64,000 nt of DNA from Dermanyssus gallinae (GCA_003439945.1 QVRM01001811.1:1-64000); one strand, 5' to 3'. Numbered from the stretch's first letter, positions 22,090 through 33,838 are shown. The notes: generated from the letters alone by a model not told the origin. Made by a program: numbers and translations.

Positions 22090-22395
22090 TATTACGAATA
22101 CAGATGGAGCGACAATTGTCTCCTGAGAACACGTGCACTGGGAATATTACTCTATCTCGTATAGAGTGGGTGGGGACCACTTCAGCAGCGTGCCGCGGAC
22201 GGACGCCATTCTCCCACGACAAAACCATAAGCACTAGTCGCTTAACCTGGTGGGCACGGCGTTGCGCATATATAGTGCAGCGAGATGGGACTCCAGTAGC
22301 ATTTTGTCTGTTTGCGTAAGACCTGCTCATAGCAGTACGCCCGCTTTTCCATCGCCTAATGGTTAACCTTTGTAATCGGCTCGTGTGACCCACAC
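22090..22395 (-). pseudogene. possible Tc1-type transposase 3' fragment
   Basis: The 103-codon minus frame reads LVLMVLSWENGVRPRHAAEV in its middle. This resembles the Tc1-family block where (Q/D)DNARPH-x-A carries the second catalytic Asp. Further on come FPVH and SGDN, where Tc1 enzymes have WPA-x-SPDLNPIE. Key residues are altered (DNA to ENG), so it would be inactive. An upstream TIYAQRR stretch could match RY-x3-IL. The similarity is by eye and in one frame only. Confidence 0.38.
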
Positions 22396-23283
22396 TCTCA
22401 CTCTATCTCTCTCTCTTTCTCTTGCGTTGCTCTGTTTAGCTCTCTCTTTCCATTCGTGCTCATGCGTTGTTGGTGCTCCACAAGTGCGACTGGTTATGGC
22501 GAATAATTGTATGACATCATCGACTATATTCATGCCATATAAAGATCCCAGTCGAGACGCGAGTTCCTAGAAAGCCATAGAGGAAACGACTGTAGCCGTG
22601 TCTCTAGTTCACGCGAATAAGACCGATTCGAGCGCTCACTTGTCTGCTTCCCAACTGGAGTCAAATCACAGCAGCTTCCGTCCAAACCCTCTCGCCAACG
22701 ACGGTGTTACTGTGCTGGCCGAACTTCTAAGGACAGTGCTCTTGTCTAAGTCAAGATGTAAACAAACGGGGTTTGCGCTGACGAACTCTACCTTTTATCA
22801 CCAATAATTCAGTTGCTCTAGGTATCGATTCTTAAACCGTTTCTAAGCGCTGACCCAAGAATCCAATAACTTACATTGACCTTTCGACCTGCAGCGATTA
22901 CCATTTTGATGGACATGATGGCAAGGGGAAACAGAATATTCGAGCACAAAGAGGGAGAGAGAGAAACGGATTGCCAAAGAGAGGGGGAATTAACAGAAGA
23001 ATAGAAAAATAAAAATATAGACAATATTGAGGGTCAGGAGTGTGCAAACTTCAAGTTGCAAAAGCTCTTGCAGTCCTCACGAGCAACAAATTAAGGTACT
23101 CCGAACAAGTAACCGATGTCGACAGAAAAAGCGTTTCAAGCTCTATATGCGCTTAGCTTTTAAATACTGTTGTTGGCGTTGTGTAGAAAATGGTCGATTT
23201 ATGAGGACAAATGCAGACAGATAACCACACAGGAGCTTGACAAGCGGCTGCGCTTACATCTCAATGTGAGGAGAAACATATCA
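22396..23283. other. spacer, nothing recognised
   Basis: Short (CT)n at 22397-22420 and a GA-rich part near 22950-22985. No supported gene. Confidence 0.5.
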
Positions 23284-23594
23284 CACATTGCAATTGTTTA
23301 TATTTCACCACCGTAACGAAGGGCACCGTCTAATCAACGGGACAGTGTGTGTATCTCGGCCAGCCGGCCGGACTTGTCCGTCGATATCTGACTTAATAAT
23401 ACTAATAATAATTTTTTTGGAACAAGGGTTTGTTTTGTCAATATGTACATGTATCACAACTATCAATATTAATTAATCCCACATTGAAATTGTTTATATT
23501 TCACCACCGTAACGAAAGGCGCCGTCTAATCAACGCGACAGTGTGTGTATCTCGGCCGGACTTGTTCGTCGATCTCCGACTTAATAATAATAAT
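23284..23594. repeat. local direct duplication, period 196 bp
   Basis: A segment starting CACATTG and ending in an AATAATAAT tail occurs at 23284-23412 and again at 23480-23594, in the same orientation. The copies differ by scattered substitutions and one 8-bp insertion (an extra CAGCCGGC-like unit) in the first copy. Both end in (AAT)n, so they could be two copies of a short retroelement tail or a segmental duplication. I do not recognise the unit. Confidence 0.9.
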
Positions 23595-23640
23595 CACAGG
23601 CGCTCACAGGTTACAGTTAGCTACACAACAGGATTAGTCG

Positions 23641-23765
23641 ATGGATCATCATCATCATCATTACCGTTGGATGGCCCACAAACAAGCGGTTAAGCAGCAC
23701 CATCATCATCATCATCATCATCATCATTACAATTACCATTATCACCATCATCACCATCATCGTCT
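23641..23765. repeat. (CAT)n triplet arrays
   Basis: ATC/CAT runs at 23646-23662 and 23699-23762; His runs on plus and Met runs on minus. Confidence 0.93.
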
Positions 23766-24479
23766 GTCTCTGGTTGTTTTGAGTTGTAGGATTGCAGTGG
23801 AACAGCACACTCAGAATGAGCTGATACGCCTGAGTCTCCATTCGCATTCTTCGCCCCCACTCTCATCCCAATTCTCCCCACTGCCTGCCCGTCTGTCTGG
23901 CTGTGTTTCTGTATCTGCTGCTGCTGCTGCTGCTGTTGCTTGCTTTACATACCGACCGAGATCAGCGTTATCTCGTCGAACAACGAATACAACACCACGT
24001 AGCTCTGGGGCTCCCATGCATGGAGATAGGTCGCATGCACGCTGCTGCTGCTGCTGCTGCAGATGGGGCTCGCTCGCATGCATGAAGTTAGATGCTTCGG
24101 TTGGGGGTCGGTCGCATTGATCGCGGCTGCACTAGTCCTATCGTTGAACTTCTTCGACGTGTTTGTCGTCGTCGTCGTCGTCGTCGCGGTCGACGCTGGT
24201 TTAGGCATCGAAAAAGCCCCTAATCGTAATCACTCAAGAAGAACTTAATAGCAGTCGTAAAGGCAAGGCAATCTTTGCTACAGCAAGAGCAGAGCAGCAA
24301 CAGCAGCAATGGCGCCATTAGCAACAACGCCACCCGTACGACAATCTGACGCCGTCGACGATGACGACAACGACGACAACAACAACAACAACAACAACTG
24401 CTATGGTTACTAGTTCGAGTAATACTGCTATGTCTATGTGCTACTTCTACTATTACAACAGCTACGGCGAGTATTAGTA
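23766..24479. repeat. scattered CTG, GTC and GAC triplets
   Basis: CTG runs at 23915-23938 and 24041-24062, the latter in a TCGCATGCACGCTG/CTCGCATGCATG context seen twice (24030-24046 and 24070-24084), TCG run 24164-24187, and GAC/CAA runs 24356-24400. The rest is unique. Confidence 0.75.
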
Positions 24480-24645
24480 CAGCTATGAATGCTACTGCTA
24501 GCATTACTACTACTACTACTACTACTACTATCACTATTACTACTACTAATACTTATTACTACTACTACTATTACTATTACTACTATTACTATTACTACTA
24601 CTGCTGCTGCTGCCGCTGTTGCTGCTGTTGTTGCTGCTGCTGCCA
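24480..24645. repeat. TAC/TAT and CTG triplet array
   Basis: Imperfect TAC array (24500-24602) followed by CTG/TTG triplets (24600-24645). Gives a Tyr run followed by a Cys run in one frame. Confidence 0.94.
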
Positions 24646-25290
24646 CAAACTACGGCGGACTATATAGATTGTACGAGCATAGCCTGTGAAAGACAGCGTA
24701 AACGCAGAAGGTCGTTAACTTATATTCGAAATCGCGCGTCGTCGCGACCGATCGTCGACGAAGCGAGGAGAGAGAGAGAGAGAGACTCAGCTCTCGTAGC
24801 TCTCAGTTCGTCGGCGTCGGCGTCGTCGTCATCGTGGTCATCTGGCGTGGTGACTGACCACCGCCTCGACCATCACCGCCTCGACCCAGCAACGGAGCTC
24901 TCGCTGTAACGTAGCCGCCAGTTTCATGCTACGATTAGTCCTCGTCGTCGTCGTCGCTGCCGTCGTCGCTGCCGTCGCTTAGTAGTACGACTATTAGTAC
25001 TAATTTCGTATTACTACTACGACTACTATCACTGCTACTACGATTATTATTTTTATTATTATTATTGCCATTACTAATGCGAATACGAGCGTTGGTGGCT
25101 AGTGATAGCCGCCGCCGTCTTCAGATTAGCCAGGCACGAAAGCGGTGATGAAATTAGCTAGCTAGCAGCAGCGGCAGCAGCAGCAGCGCGAGAAGCAACA
25201 GTCACAGCAGCACCGTGATGAAGCAGCCCCTTACGTGGGCCGCGCCTGCTGAGTCTGCGTCTAGGCGCCGCCGCCGCAGCGGCAAGGATA
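24646..25290. other. spacer with short triplets
   Basis: (GA)n at 24769-24785, TCG triplets at 24810-24830 and 24940-24975, TAC/TAT triplets at 25008-25070 and AGC triplets at 25165-25190. No gene supported. Confidence 0.55.
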
Positions 25291-25299
25291 ACAACAACC

Positions 25300-25435
25300 T
25301 CAGCAGCAGCAGCAGCAACAACAACATCAACATTGGCAACGATAACGATACAAACAACAACGACGACGACAACGACCACAACAACAACATCAACAACAAA
25401 AGCAGTAACAATCACAACAACAACAATAAAATACA
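25300..25435. repeat. CAG/CAA/GAC triplet array
   Basis: AGC, AAC and GAC triplets with unique interruptions; Ser/Asn/Asp runs in one plus frame. Confidence 0.92.
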
Positions 25436-25850
25436 TTAGCTGCGTTGGTATTCATGTTAAGGGTTCGGCTAAACGATGTTGCGAGGCGGCAAGTGCCATC
25501 TATCGTACCATAGGCCGGCCGGCCCGCCAGACAGCCAGCAAAACCACACTGCCACCGGAACTTTTTCTCTAGCAGCGTGAAGGCGAAGTCTATTGCTACG
25601 GTGACGACGACGACGACGACAATAACGACAACAATAAAGGCGACTCGGCAAATCGACTCGAGAGATGAATGAATGCAATTTTGTCGTCAGCTACGCTAAG
25701 TAGCCGCCGATTATGAATCCTGTTGCGGTGGTCTAGCTACGATGCTAAAGAAGCGTGCTGATGGCTGGCTGTTGTCACTCTGCAATGACTGCGACAACGC
25801 TAAGTAGACGGAAATAATGAAAATAGGTGATGTGAATGCGACGAAGGCTT

Positions 25851-25856
<6 letters not shown>
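25436..25856. other. spacer
   Basis: Short GAC run at 25601-25620, otherwise unique. Confidence 0.5.

Positions 25857-25887
<31 letters not shown>
25857..25887. repeat. (TA)n microsatellite
   Basis: About 30 bp of alternating TA. A second array of similar length lies at 26221-26247. Confidence 0.95.
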
Positions 25888-25890
<3 letters not shown>

Positions 25891-26458
25891 ACCTTAATAT
25901 GGTTTCATTTCATTTTGTAGTTACAGTGGAATATGAATATAAATAATAAGTCACCTTAATTATAACAAAAATTAGCAAATTACATACAGCTATTAGGAGC
26001 CACGGTTGACTAGACGGTGCGATACCATCTCGTTGTACGGAACTATTAAGAGTAGGATGCTTGCGTAGTAGAATTTCTTACCTAGTAGAGCCAAGAGGGT
26101 CACGATCTTATCTGAACTAGAAGCAATTAAAAGACTAGCTTAAGGTCGCTTATTTTAACCAAAAGCAAACACGTTCGAGAAACGAGATGGCACCAAAACT
26201 AATGAGTCATCTGACTCCTGAATATATATATATATATATATATATATGAGTGTGTGTGTTCACTCAACATCTTATAACACAAAGGTATCAAAATAAATCA
26301 AGAGAACCACACCCCACCCATTGTTTAAACAATTTGTGATACGGCATATCGTTGCATTGTGCTAGTTCACTCAAGTTTGAGTCGCAAACAAATAAGATGA
26401 ACTAGTAAAATTGCAATCACTCCCCCGTCATCACGCCGAAAAGTCGGCTTCAACACCG
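25888..26458. other. AT-rich spacer with one (TA)n array
   Basis: Unique sequence. TCACCTTAAT occurs twice (25889-25898 and 25951-25960), about 60 bp apart, a hint of local duplication. (TA)n at 26221-26247. Confidence 0.5.
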
Positions 26459-26650
26459 TTACAGATCGGCGGATCGGTCTGCTTTCATCCTTCGTTGAAC
26501 AAATATACGCTTGTAGAGCAGACAGGCTTTATCAAAACAGTAACTGACTCTAACAGCGTCACCACAGCTGCGCAGCTCTAGGGCATGACTGAAATACGTC
26601 ATTGCTTTGTCTGGTCCTCTATTTTGCGCTGGGCCCGAAAAACTCCCCAC
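26459..26650 (-). other. possible TPR-like coding fragment
   Basis: The minus frame contains GPDKAMTYFSHALEL followed about 20 residues later by DKACLLYKRIF. The first stretch fits the second helix of a tetratricopeptide repeat (A-x3-F-x2-AL-x-L), and the second resembles the next repeat's start. It ends in a TAA-adjacent stop after a basic tail. It may be a decayed exon or chance. No splice evidence, start codon or neighbouring exon was found. Confidence 0.2.
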
Positions 26651-26844
26651 GAAGAATCATTGTGCAACAACAAACGTACACCTGCAACTGGTTAAATACA
26701 AGACCGTTACTACACTGATGAATAGGAATCGATCAAAGTCGCCGACATAGACCCGTACCTGACGTGTTATCAGTATTTATGTGCATATATGGCTATATGT
26801 TAAGAGGTACACATGGCGCGACCCATGTAATCCAGTCGTAAGTT

Positions 26845-27665
26845 GAGCGTCTTTATCGATTGTGTTAAGGCTTTCGATAAAGCTCCCCGTTACTAACTAG
26901 TCAATTCATTTTGACATGCTGGGGTGGATGGTTCTTTTCTGCGAGTGCTCCCCAGCCTCTTTGCTGAAGACCGCCTTGAAGTAAACATGAGGGGCGAGGA
27001 CACTTTACAGCTGAGTTAAAACGTAGGGACCCTTAAGGGGACTCTCTCAGTTGTTTGGCCTTCTCATTCCTCATTGCAGACCTAGCCCGCCATGTGCGGG
27101 AGGAGTTTAGAAACGCCGTCGTCGTTATGTATGCGGATGACATTGTAGTGGCTCACCAGAACCTCGGTGCCATTCATCGAATTGTCGGTAGCGTAGAAAG
27201 TCACATTTACCGTAAGCGCCTGCAAATTAATTTGCGGAAATCAAAAGCCATTAAGTTTAGCCGTGGGGGTCGGTTGACTGCAGCCGACGTAATACCCTGT
27301 TGTGGCCAACCGCTGGAGTTTGTCAACCCCTTCCCATATTTGGGTCTAAGACTACACGACCCTCGACGACTGTCTCTAAGTACGGCAGTGCCTTTTTAAG
27401 CTTAGGATTGTGCCAATGTTAAGCTACAGCCTTTACAGGGTGTGGAGCCATCTTTCAGCGGCAAATGTTGCGCAGCAAGAAAGGTGCTTCACAATATGCA
27501 TATATGAAGTGTGTTCGTTGCTTGCCGTGGACGGCAAGAAACCGCTTTGTGTACCTGCTAGCGGGTTGCGGACCGATAGTGGAAACTATCAGAGCTAGGC
27601 TTAGGTCACCTATTAGAGGACTATTTCTGCAATTTTTGTTGGAGTGGCAGCGAAAAGTGACCTAG
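26845..27665 (+). pseudogene. LINE reverse transcriptase, degenerate
   Basis: RT palm and thumb of a non-LTR retrotransposon, in order but across frames. FIDCVKAFDKAPRY near 26850 is the first catalytic Asp block. GTLKGT (about 27026) stands for the G-x-x-QG motif. AFSFLIADLARHVREE follows, then YADDIVVAHQ with the two catalytic Asp near 27130. RKSKAIKFS is the KT-like block and FPYLGLRL the YLG block at about 27330. After 27410 come a YSLYRVWSHL stretch and, in another frame, ARNRFVYLLAGCGPIVETIR, typical of the C-terminal thumb. The longest clean piece is 27055-27399. It would have copied the element RNA at the target site. Stops and frameshifts show that it is dead; the 5' part is missing. 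Confidence 0.93.
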
Positions 27666-28130
27666 AATTCGGCATGTACCTCGCCAATGAGCTTTGAGAT
27701 GGAATGAGACGGTGAATGCAAAATTATAGCAAAAAAAACAATATGTGTGTATACATTTTTTATACATATATGATGATCATACTAACGGTAAGATGCGCAC
27801 CGGACAATGAAGGCGGCGAACGGTGATGTTCCAGAAATGATGGGGATCTGTCATGATGAGGTGATTCTTTTAGACACCGATCAACCAGTGAACAGGCCAC
27901 TAGCCAGATGTATATCTCGGTGGTCGTCTTCTTCTCTCTTCGATGTATGCCTAGGACGCTTTAAGAACTGCTGCACTGGGGGCGTTGGTGGGGCGTCGGT
28001 TTAGCAGGAAAGTGCTTTGTTTTACGTTCCGACATTCTCATCTTTTGGCATCTTTTTGGCTGTTTCCAAGTGCAACAAGCCCTGTTAGACAGCTGGCGAG
28101 AACTCACTGTCTAATATGTGACACTTAAGA
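27666..28130. other. spacer, nothing recognised
   Basis: Possibly the 3' flank of the LINE fossil. A-rich stretch at 27729-27740. No motif. Confidence 0.45.
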
Positions 28131-28565
28131 GTCAACTATATACGTGTGGCAGAACATACGCCGTTCCAGTGCCAAGGCTTCCATGTAGCAAGACGCGAGC
28201 TACATAATAATATAAAAATAAGCAGTTTTAGGCGCGAAGAACATAGTGAAGATATCTCGTTCGAATCATCGAGGATAGGTGAATAGGCAAGAAAGTTTCG
28301 AAGTGGAGAAAGAACCCGCCGAGCGCGCCCGCTCGGGAAGGCCCAAACGGGCCCTACGTCCAAGGGAGTAGAATTCAACCAGCATGTACCGAGGGTATTA
28401 CAGGAAAGAGTGTTTGGAACATGCCTGGCCCACAAGGGCCGAGAGTTTTTAGAGAGTATTACGTATGGCCCTAAACAGCCAGTGTCGAGTCCCACACTAC
28501 CCACTAATAATATTGCGCACTATCCACCAGTAACCTGCGTACGGGCGATTTTTCGCATTAAATGA
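28131..28565 (+). pseudogene. possible LINE Gag (ORF1) fossil
   Basis: A frame with one stop over about 145 codons. Near 28160 it reads TPFQCQGFHVARREL, like the Gag zinc knuckle C-x2-CQ-x-FGH-x4-C of Jockey/I-type elements with one Cys and the Gly lost. About 20 residues later EEHSED may be the remains of the second knuckle. The rest is Arg/Gly/Pro-rich. The opposite strand is also open over 122 codons (28136-28504) without any motif. Gag proteins bind the element's RNA. The call rests on one degenerate motif. Confidence 0.33.
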
Positions 28566-30564
28566 ATTAAAATTTCGCATTAAAAAAAGAAAATAAATAA
28601 AGAAAAAAGTGAGCACGATATGGATACTTATGCTTATGCGATAACGATTGCCCGGCTTAACGGCACGCCGTGATTAGTTTCAAACGACGCAACTGGCGGT
28701 GGTAAACTACGACGTTCGAACCGAAAGGGAGAGCAAAAGTGACGTATTAGGGCTAGACAATGAAACGTATCTAACCGGACCAGCAGACGGCGGCATCACA
28801 AGGGTGTTCGACCAGTAAGTTGTGCCAAATTGACCAAAATCCGTGTGGCGTCACTGTGTCGCCCTCATAGAGCAGCGCTGCGAAGCGGCGGCCCCTTGCC
28901 GGCAGCCGCCGGGACACTTAGCAGCGAACAGATCGATCCATAATGTTGACCTAGAACTGTTACCGCTGCTGGACAAGCTAGACAATTTGACGAGAGCCTT
29001 ACGTTTGGTACAGCAATTGCTTTGCTCTACCGTCATCTCTCAGTTATTGGCCAACACGCGTTGCTGCTCTAAACCCGCCCGTCTGTTTGGCTGGCGGTAG
29101 ATTTCACCCTCCGCAGAAGGTGTCTGTAGTCCTTAAGGCTTTCAGAACTGGCGGATAACGATCGATCTTCTGGAGCTTGCTCAGTCAAGACACAGTTCTG
29201 ACAGGCGCTAACCACAATGGTTAGCTTGCCCTGGCGGACCATTGCTTTAAAAACACTATTTCTTGCGTCACGTAACAATTGTACAATACTAACCGAATAA
29301 TGTAGATTATGATGACAATAATATATCTACAATGGATAAATTGACCTGCCAATTTGATCGACAGCCTATATGTTTGATACCAACACAGAGCAGAGAAGTA
29401 AGGAGATATATTAGATGTCTAAAATATCAGACCAGTGAACTCAATTGTTTGCGTCCACGTGTATATCAATGCATTGAAAAATTTGTGTTAGCCGTTTTTG
29501 GAAGCGTTTGAAAACCAGACATAACATTCACTTAGCATTGCTCGTAGACTATCACCGATTAGAATAGGCACATATTTTCATTGCCACAAGCATCCATATG
29601 TCTTCACAAAGGAACAGATGCCCCCCTCCTTCTGTACGGACCGCTGTGAAGCTTATAAAGCAATTATGAAAAGATGGAAGAACTGGCTTAATATCAAGCA
29701 TTCGATGCAACAGGGTACGGGCTGCTATTTTTATGATGTTGTGGCTTTACGACCTGTTTAAAATCGTTGGCGGTCGCTGGGGTTAGGTTGTGTGCGCGAT
29801 CAAAGCAAAGAGGAATGTCGCACATATGCTGCATTTGGGTGGTAAGCGACCAATTGAGATTCTCAAGGAGTTGACACCAGTCGGGGCCACGACCGGCAAT
29901 TTTTGTTGTTTGCCTTAAAATAGGTAAAGTGAGATAGACAGTGCTGATACACGTCATGGGCGTGCCGCAAAACTGACTGCGACTTTAACGGCAAACGTGA
30001 CGAAAGTGAGACGTTTTTTGCCGTACCAACCCCGACGGAGTGCAACAAAGATGGCGGCGCATCTTCAAAGTTCAGATAGTAGGATTCGATTAATTTCGCA
30101 GCGAGACCCGGGTAAAAAACTTACAAGTTTCAACAGGCTCATGGACGTACTGCTGAGATGACAAAAACAATACGCTACGTTTCTACGATCAGTGATGGGA
30201 TTTCTTTACTATAGAAGAAGCGGTAAACCGACAAAACGACCGTTTGTGTTTGACTCAGAAATTGGTCTCAGGTCTATAATGCTGACCAACTAAAAGCCGC
30301 TCGGGCACAGCGGGCGAAGTCTGTTATGGTTTGAGCTGGAATAACTTTCTTGACTCGAACATTATTCGTATTTATCTTTTTATATGAAACAAAACGAATG
30401 CCGCTATTTACTGCCAATTGTAACTGAAAGGTTGTGTGAAGCGTCGAGCGCGCGTTCATTTTGGCGGTATCATATATGCTTTCTGACAGAACTCTGCGCC
30501 CTCCCTTTAAACAGAGCAAACTCAACGGTAGTTCCACAGCAACGCGCCAGGTACGTTGAATGAG
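28566..30564. other. 2-kb spacer, nothing recognised
   Basis: Unique-looking sequence with a small TTTCGCATTAAA duplication at about 28551-28583. I found no gene, RNA or repeat structure in the rest. Confidence 0.5.
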
Positions 30565-30740
30565 TCGAGCCTGGTGGCGTGGTGCATTATACTGCGCCTC
30601 GCGGCCAGAGGACCCACATAGGTGCGCGGGTTTGAACCCCACCGTTGCACATTTGTAATTATGGGGTTCCGTCTATGAAGCAATGCGAAAAGCAGTACTA
30701 TGGACTTTAGATCTTAGCTGAGGGTCAGCCCGAAAAGGTT
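30565..30740 (+). mobile_element. tRNA-derived SINE, copy 2
   Basis: Head GAGCCTGGTGGCGTGGTGCA (box A) and GGGTTTGAACCCC (box B), then CACCGTTGCACATTTG. The body has GCAATGCGAAAAGCAGT, and the copy ends AGGGTCAGCCCGAAAAGG. Closely matches copy 3 along its whole length. Flanks share TGAATGA (upstream about 30557, downstream about 30751), a weak candidate target-site duplication. Box B has T for C compared with copy 3. Neighbours are unique sequence. Confidence 0.92.
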
Positions 30741-31297
30741 AATATACACTGAATGAAGGAATAAATGATATAGCTTGTACTTGCAAATACACTCAAAAGC
30801 CTACAGTATCTGTACTGAGAAGTTTGTCCAAGAAGGACATGCTTATGTTTGGGATACATCATAGCGACAAAGGTACGAAGCCTTTGTTAGAAGGATATGG
30901 GCGTAAAGAGCGCAGCAATGTAATTTAGGAAATCATTCTTAACGGTAATTTATGATAGCGATGAGCATTCTTCAGAAGACGCTTAGTATACACTGGCAGT
31001 AGAGGTCTCCCATGCCGTAGGACCCATGAAGAAGTAGTAGTAGCAGACATCTGGAACATGTCATTGGGCTGAGCAAGACCACATAACAGTTGAAATGCAA
31101 AAACTGCGGCTTTAACGCAGATAAGCTGTTTGACATTTAAACAGCCATAGTCTATTAGAGGACTCTAAAAAAATATCCTAACTTTACGACCGAAAGTTAC
31201 GCGGCGAAAAAATTCGTGGGGCGTTTCTGCAGGACGATAGCCTCCACACCATCCAACCTCAGGCCCATAGATTTTTCTTCAGCCCTATTTTTAATCT
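30741..31297. other. spacer, nothing recognised
   Basis: Unique sequence; short AGT run near 31037. No motif. Confidence 0.5.
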
Positions 31298-31396
31298 AAG
31301 GTATCAGCAAACGTACACCAGTTTGCGCCTAAGGTGTCGGTAAACATACACCAGTTTAGTCCTAAGGTGTCAACAGAGATACACTGGCTTAAAAAG
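31298..31396. repeat. 33-bp minisatellite, three units
   Basis: Three successive 33-bp units with the core AAGGTGTC...ACACCAGTTTA. The first two differ at a few positions, the third more. 33 bp keeps reading frame, but the plus frames have stops. Function unknown. Confidence 0.93.
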
Positions 31397-32040
31397 GCCT
31401 TCGGTCAGCCATTCAGAGCTATTGTGGGAGACAACCCGGAGGATTGTCGTTTCAGCCGCAAGGGTGCAGTGCGTTGACGAGTTGCGCAGTGTTATATCGC
31501 GACAGGCAAATGAGAGAATTTCTCAGAAGTTCTTTGTTTTTGAAATTAAATCCTGAAGAAGAAAAGGAAACACCGAATGATGTAAACGTTGTAAACAAAA
31601 CTAACGAAAGATAGTCGAATACAATCTGTGTTCGACCGGTTCGATGTCACCGCCATGGCATGTCGTTCGTCGCCATTGCGTGTTCGCGCTCCATACTACG
31701 TCGCGTCGTGAGTGTGTGTGTGTGCGTGTGTGTGTGAGGCCGTCCATTTCTTCTCTGAGGTTGATTGCTAAATTACCTACCTCTACGGCGAACGCCGATC
31801 ATGCTGCTGACACAGCAGAAGCCGACCGCCGCCACAACGGTGCTCGAGTCTCTATCGAGTCTACCAGTGACATCTAGTCGTGGCCGTTACCGTTTCAGCT
31901 CTCGAATTACATTGTTTCTCGGACGCGGCGCGAGAGCGCGACTACACACACACACACAGTCCTTAAGGCAAATGCACTTTCTGCATGATGCAGGTCTATG
32001 ACCTGGCTGGGCGGCCGGTTGGCAAGGCTCGAGACCAGGC
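31397..32040. other. spacer with GT and CA repeats
   Basis: (GT)n at 31711-31735 and (AC)n at 31944-31959; no gene supported. Confidence 0.5.
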
Positions 32041-32372
32041 TCGACGCAGCAGCAGCAGCGGCAGCAGCAGTCGCCTGCTGTTGTTACCGTTACCACCACC
32101 AGCACCACCACCATCTCCATCACCGCCACTGCCACCATCAGCAGCAGCAGCAGCAACACAGTCTTTCTTTCAGCGACTGACTGTGTTCGTCCGTCGTATG
32201 CGCAAACCCTTCATTGTCGAAGCTGGCGGGCGGCGCGCGGGCAAGCAAGCCAGCGAGCGAGCGAGTGAGAAAGCCACAGCCGCTCGACGCCCATAGGGGT
32301 GGCTAGCTCAATCTGTCAAGCATGCAGAGCAGGTCGGGTGCGTAATGTCGTTCTGTCTATACACGCATACAC

Positions 32373-32374
<2 letters not shown>
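32041..32374. repeat. CAG/ACC triplets
   Basis: CAG run at 32047-32072, ACC/ATC/GCC triplets at 32090-32140 and CAG at 32140-32156. Confidence 0.85.

Positions 32375-32419
<45 letters not shown>
32375..32419. repeat. (TA)n microsatellite
   Basis: About 45 bp of alternating TA. Confidence 0.96.
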
Positions 32420-32420
<1 letters not shown>

Positions 32421-33730
32421 CTCCATCCCTTCTTTCTTACAGTATTAGTACTGAGCTGAGTCAGTGAGCCAGCAAGCAGCAGCAGCAGTAATAGACACTG
32501 AATAGACTGAGCAACAAACAATGCATGAGTTGTCAGTGACTGAGTGAGTGGGAGCGCGAGTGACTCAGTATCGGTCGGCGGCAGTGCGTTCTGCACCACC
32601 ACCACCACCACTCCTCAGGCATCCTATAGGTCTTCTATCTATCTACCTACCTACCTATCTATCTACCTATCTATCTATCTATACATCTGATTGTGATAAT
32701 CAGACGGGACCATCCGACGTTTTTCTTTTGCTGCTGGTCAGCCGCCGTCGTTACAACATCGCGCTCAGACGACGGCCGGATGGATGAGCTCGATTCGCTT
32801 GTTCTTCTTGTTCTTACTGAAATCTCTTTGCTGCTGCTGCTGCTGTCGCCACCACCACCACCACGACTACGACTGGATCATCTCGACCAATAACGACAAC
32901 AATTAGCAGATCTTGTTGCTATCAAATTAGCGCGGCCACTCAGTCGGTATTTGGTCGGCTCAACGGAGGCGTTGGAGGAAGATGGGCAAGAAGGGCATAA
33001 GAGAAAAGGGCGCAAGCAACACAAAAAGAGGATAGAGAGGGGAATGCAGAGAGTAATATAGAGAGTGTGTGTGAGAGAGAGAGAGAATGATAGAGAGATA
33101 AATCAAAGGGAGAAGAAGGAAAAGTCAGATCTTCAAGAAGGAGGGCTGGCTACGCCGCCAGTCGTCGTTGTTGTCGTCGAGTTCGACGGAAATCTTGCCG
33201 GAAACCTTCGTTGGCAACAGCAGCAGCAGCAGCAGTAACAGCGGTTCATGGGCGATCGTTACTTGTTCGGTTCGTTTTCTAGTCAGTCTTTCTAGTCGTG
33301 TTGTCGCCTGCATGTTTCTTGCTTTGTTGTTGGCTTGCTTTCTTTCTTCTGCTGAGCGCCGGCGCGCGATACAGTGTTCACGGGTATTGACGCAACATTT
33401 CTCTCTGTCAAAGCAGCACGACGAGAACGAGCCCGAGTGACAGAGCCCGATGTCTAGAGTCTCGACCGCCGATTCACCACGACGACGACGACGACCAGCG
33501 TCACACTCTCTCTCTCTAGGCCGCTAGTTACGAGCTTCGTGCGAAAGGTCACCACCACCACACGAAGAACGACGATCAGTGAGTGGATGGCTTGTGGAGT
33601 ATGAATGCATACCAACGCCGCGCGCGTATTGTCTTAGCGCGTCGAAGAGGTCTGATGCTGCTCGACAGTCAGTGGCAGGGCAATGACTGTGCGACTCGAT
33701 GCGTGTCGGATGCTTATTTGTTGATTTATG

Positions 33731-33735
<5 letters not shown>
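32420..33735. repeat. mixed tetramers, triplets and GA tract
   Basis: CTAT/CTAC tetramers at 32634-32686, CTG and CCA triplets at 32831-32865, a GA-rich tract at 32990-33125, CAG at 33220-33236 and GAC at 33479-33496. No gene recognised between them. Confidence 0.75.
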
Positions 33736-33804
<69 letters not shown>

Positions 33805-33838
33805 CATACATATATGCATATATATATATATACATATA
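33736..33838. repeat. long (TA)n array with CATA variants
   Basis: About 100 bp; the first half is pure TA, the second half has CATA and TGCA variants. Among the longest (TA)n arrays in the window. Confidence 0.96.

Noticed and set aside
23284..23594. CRISPR-like direct repeats
   Set aside because: Only two copies with long, diverged units in a eukaryotic context; no short regular repeat-spacer pattern anywhere in the window.
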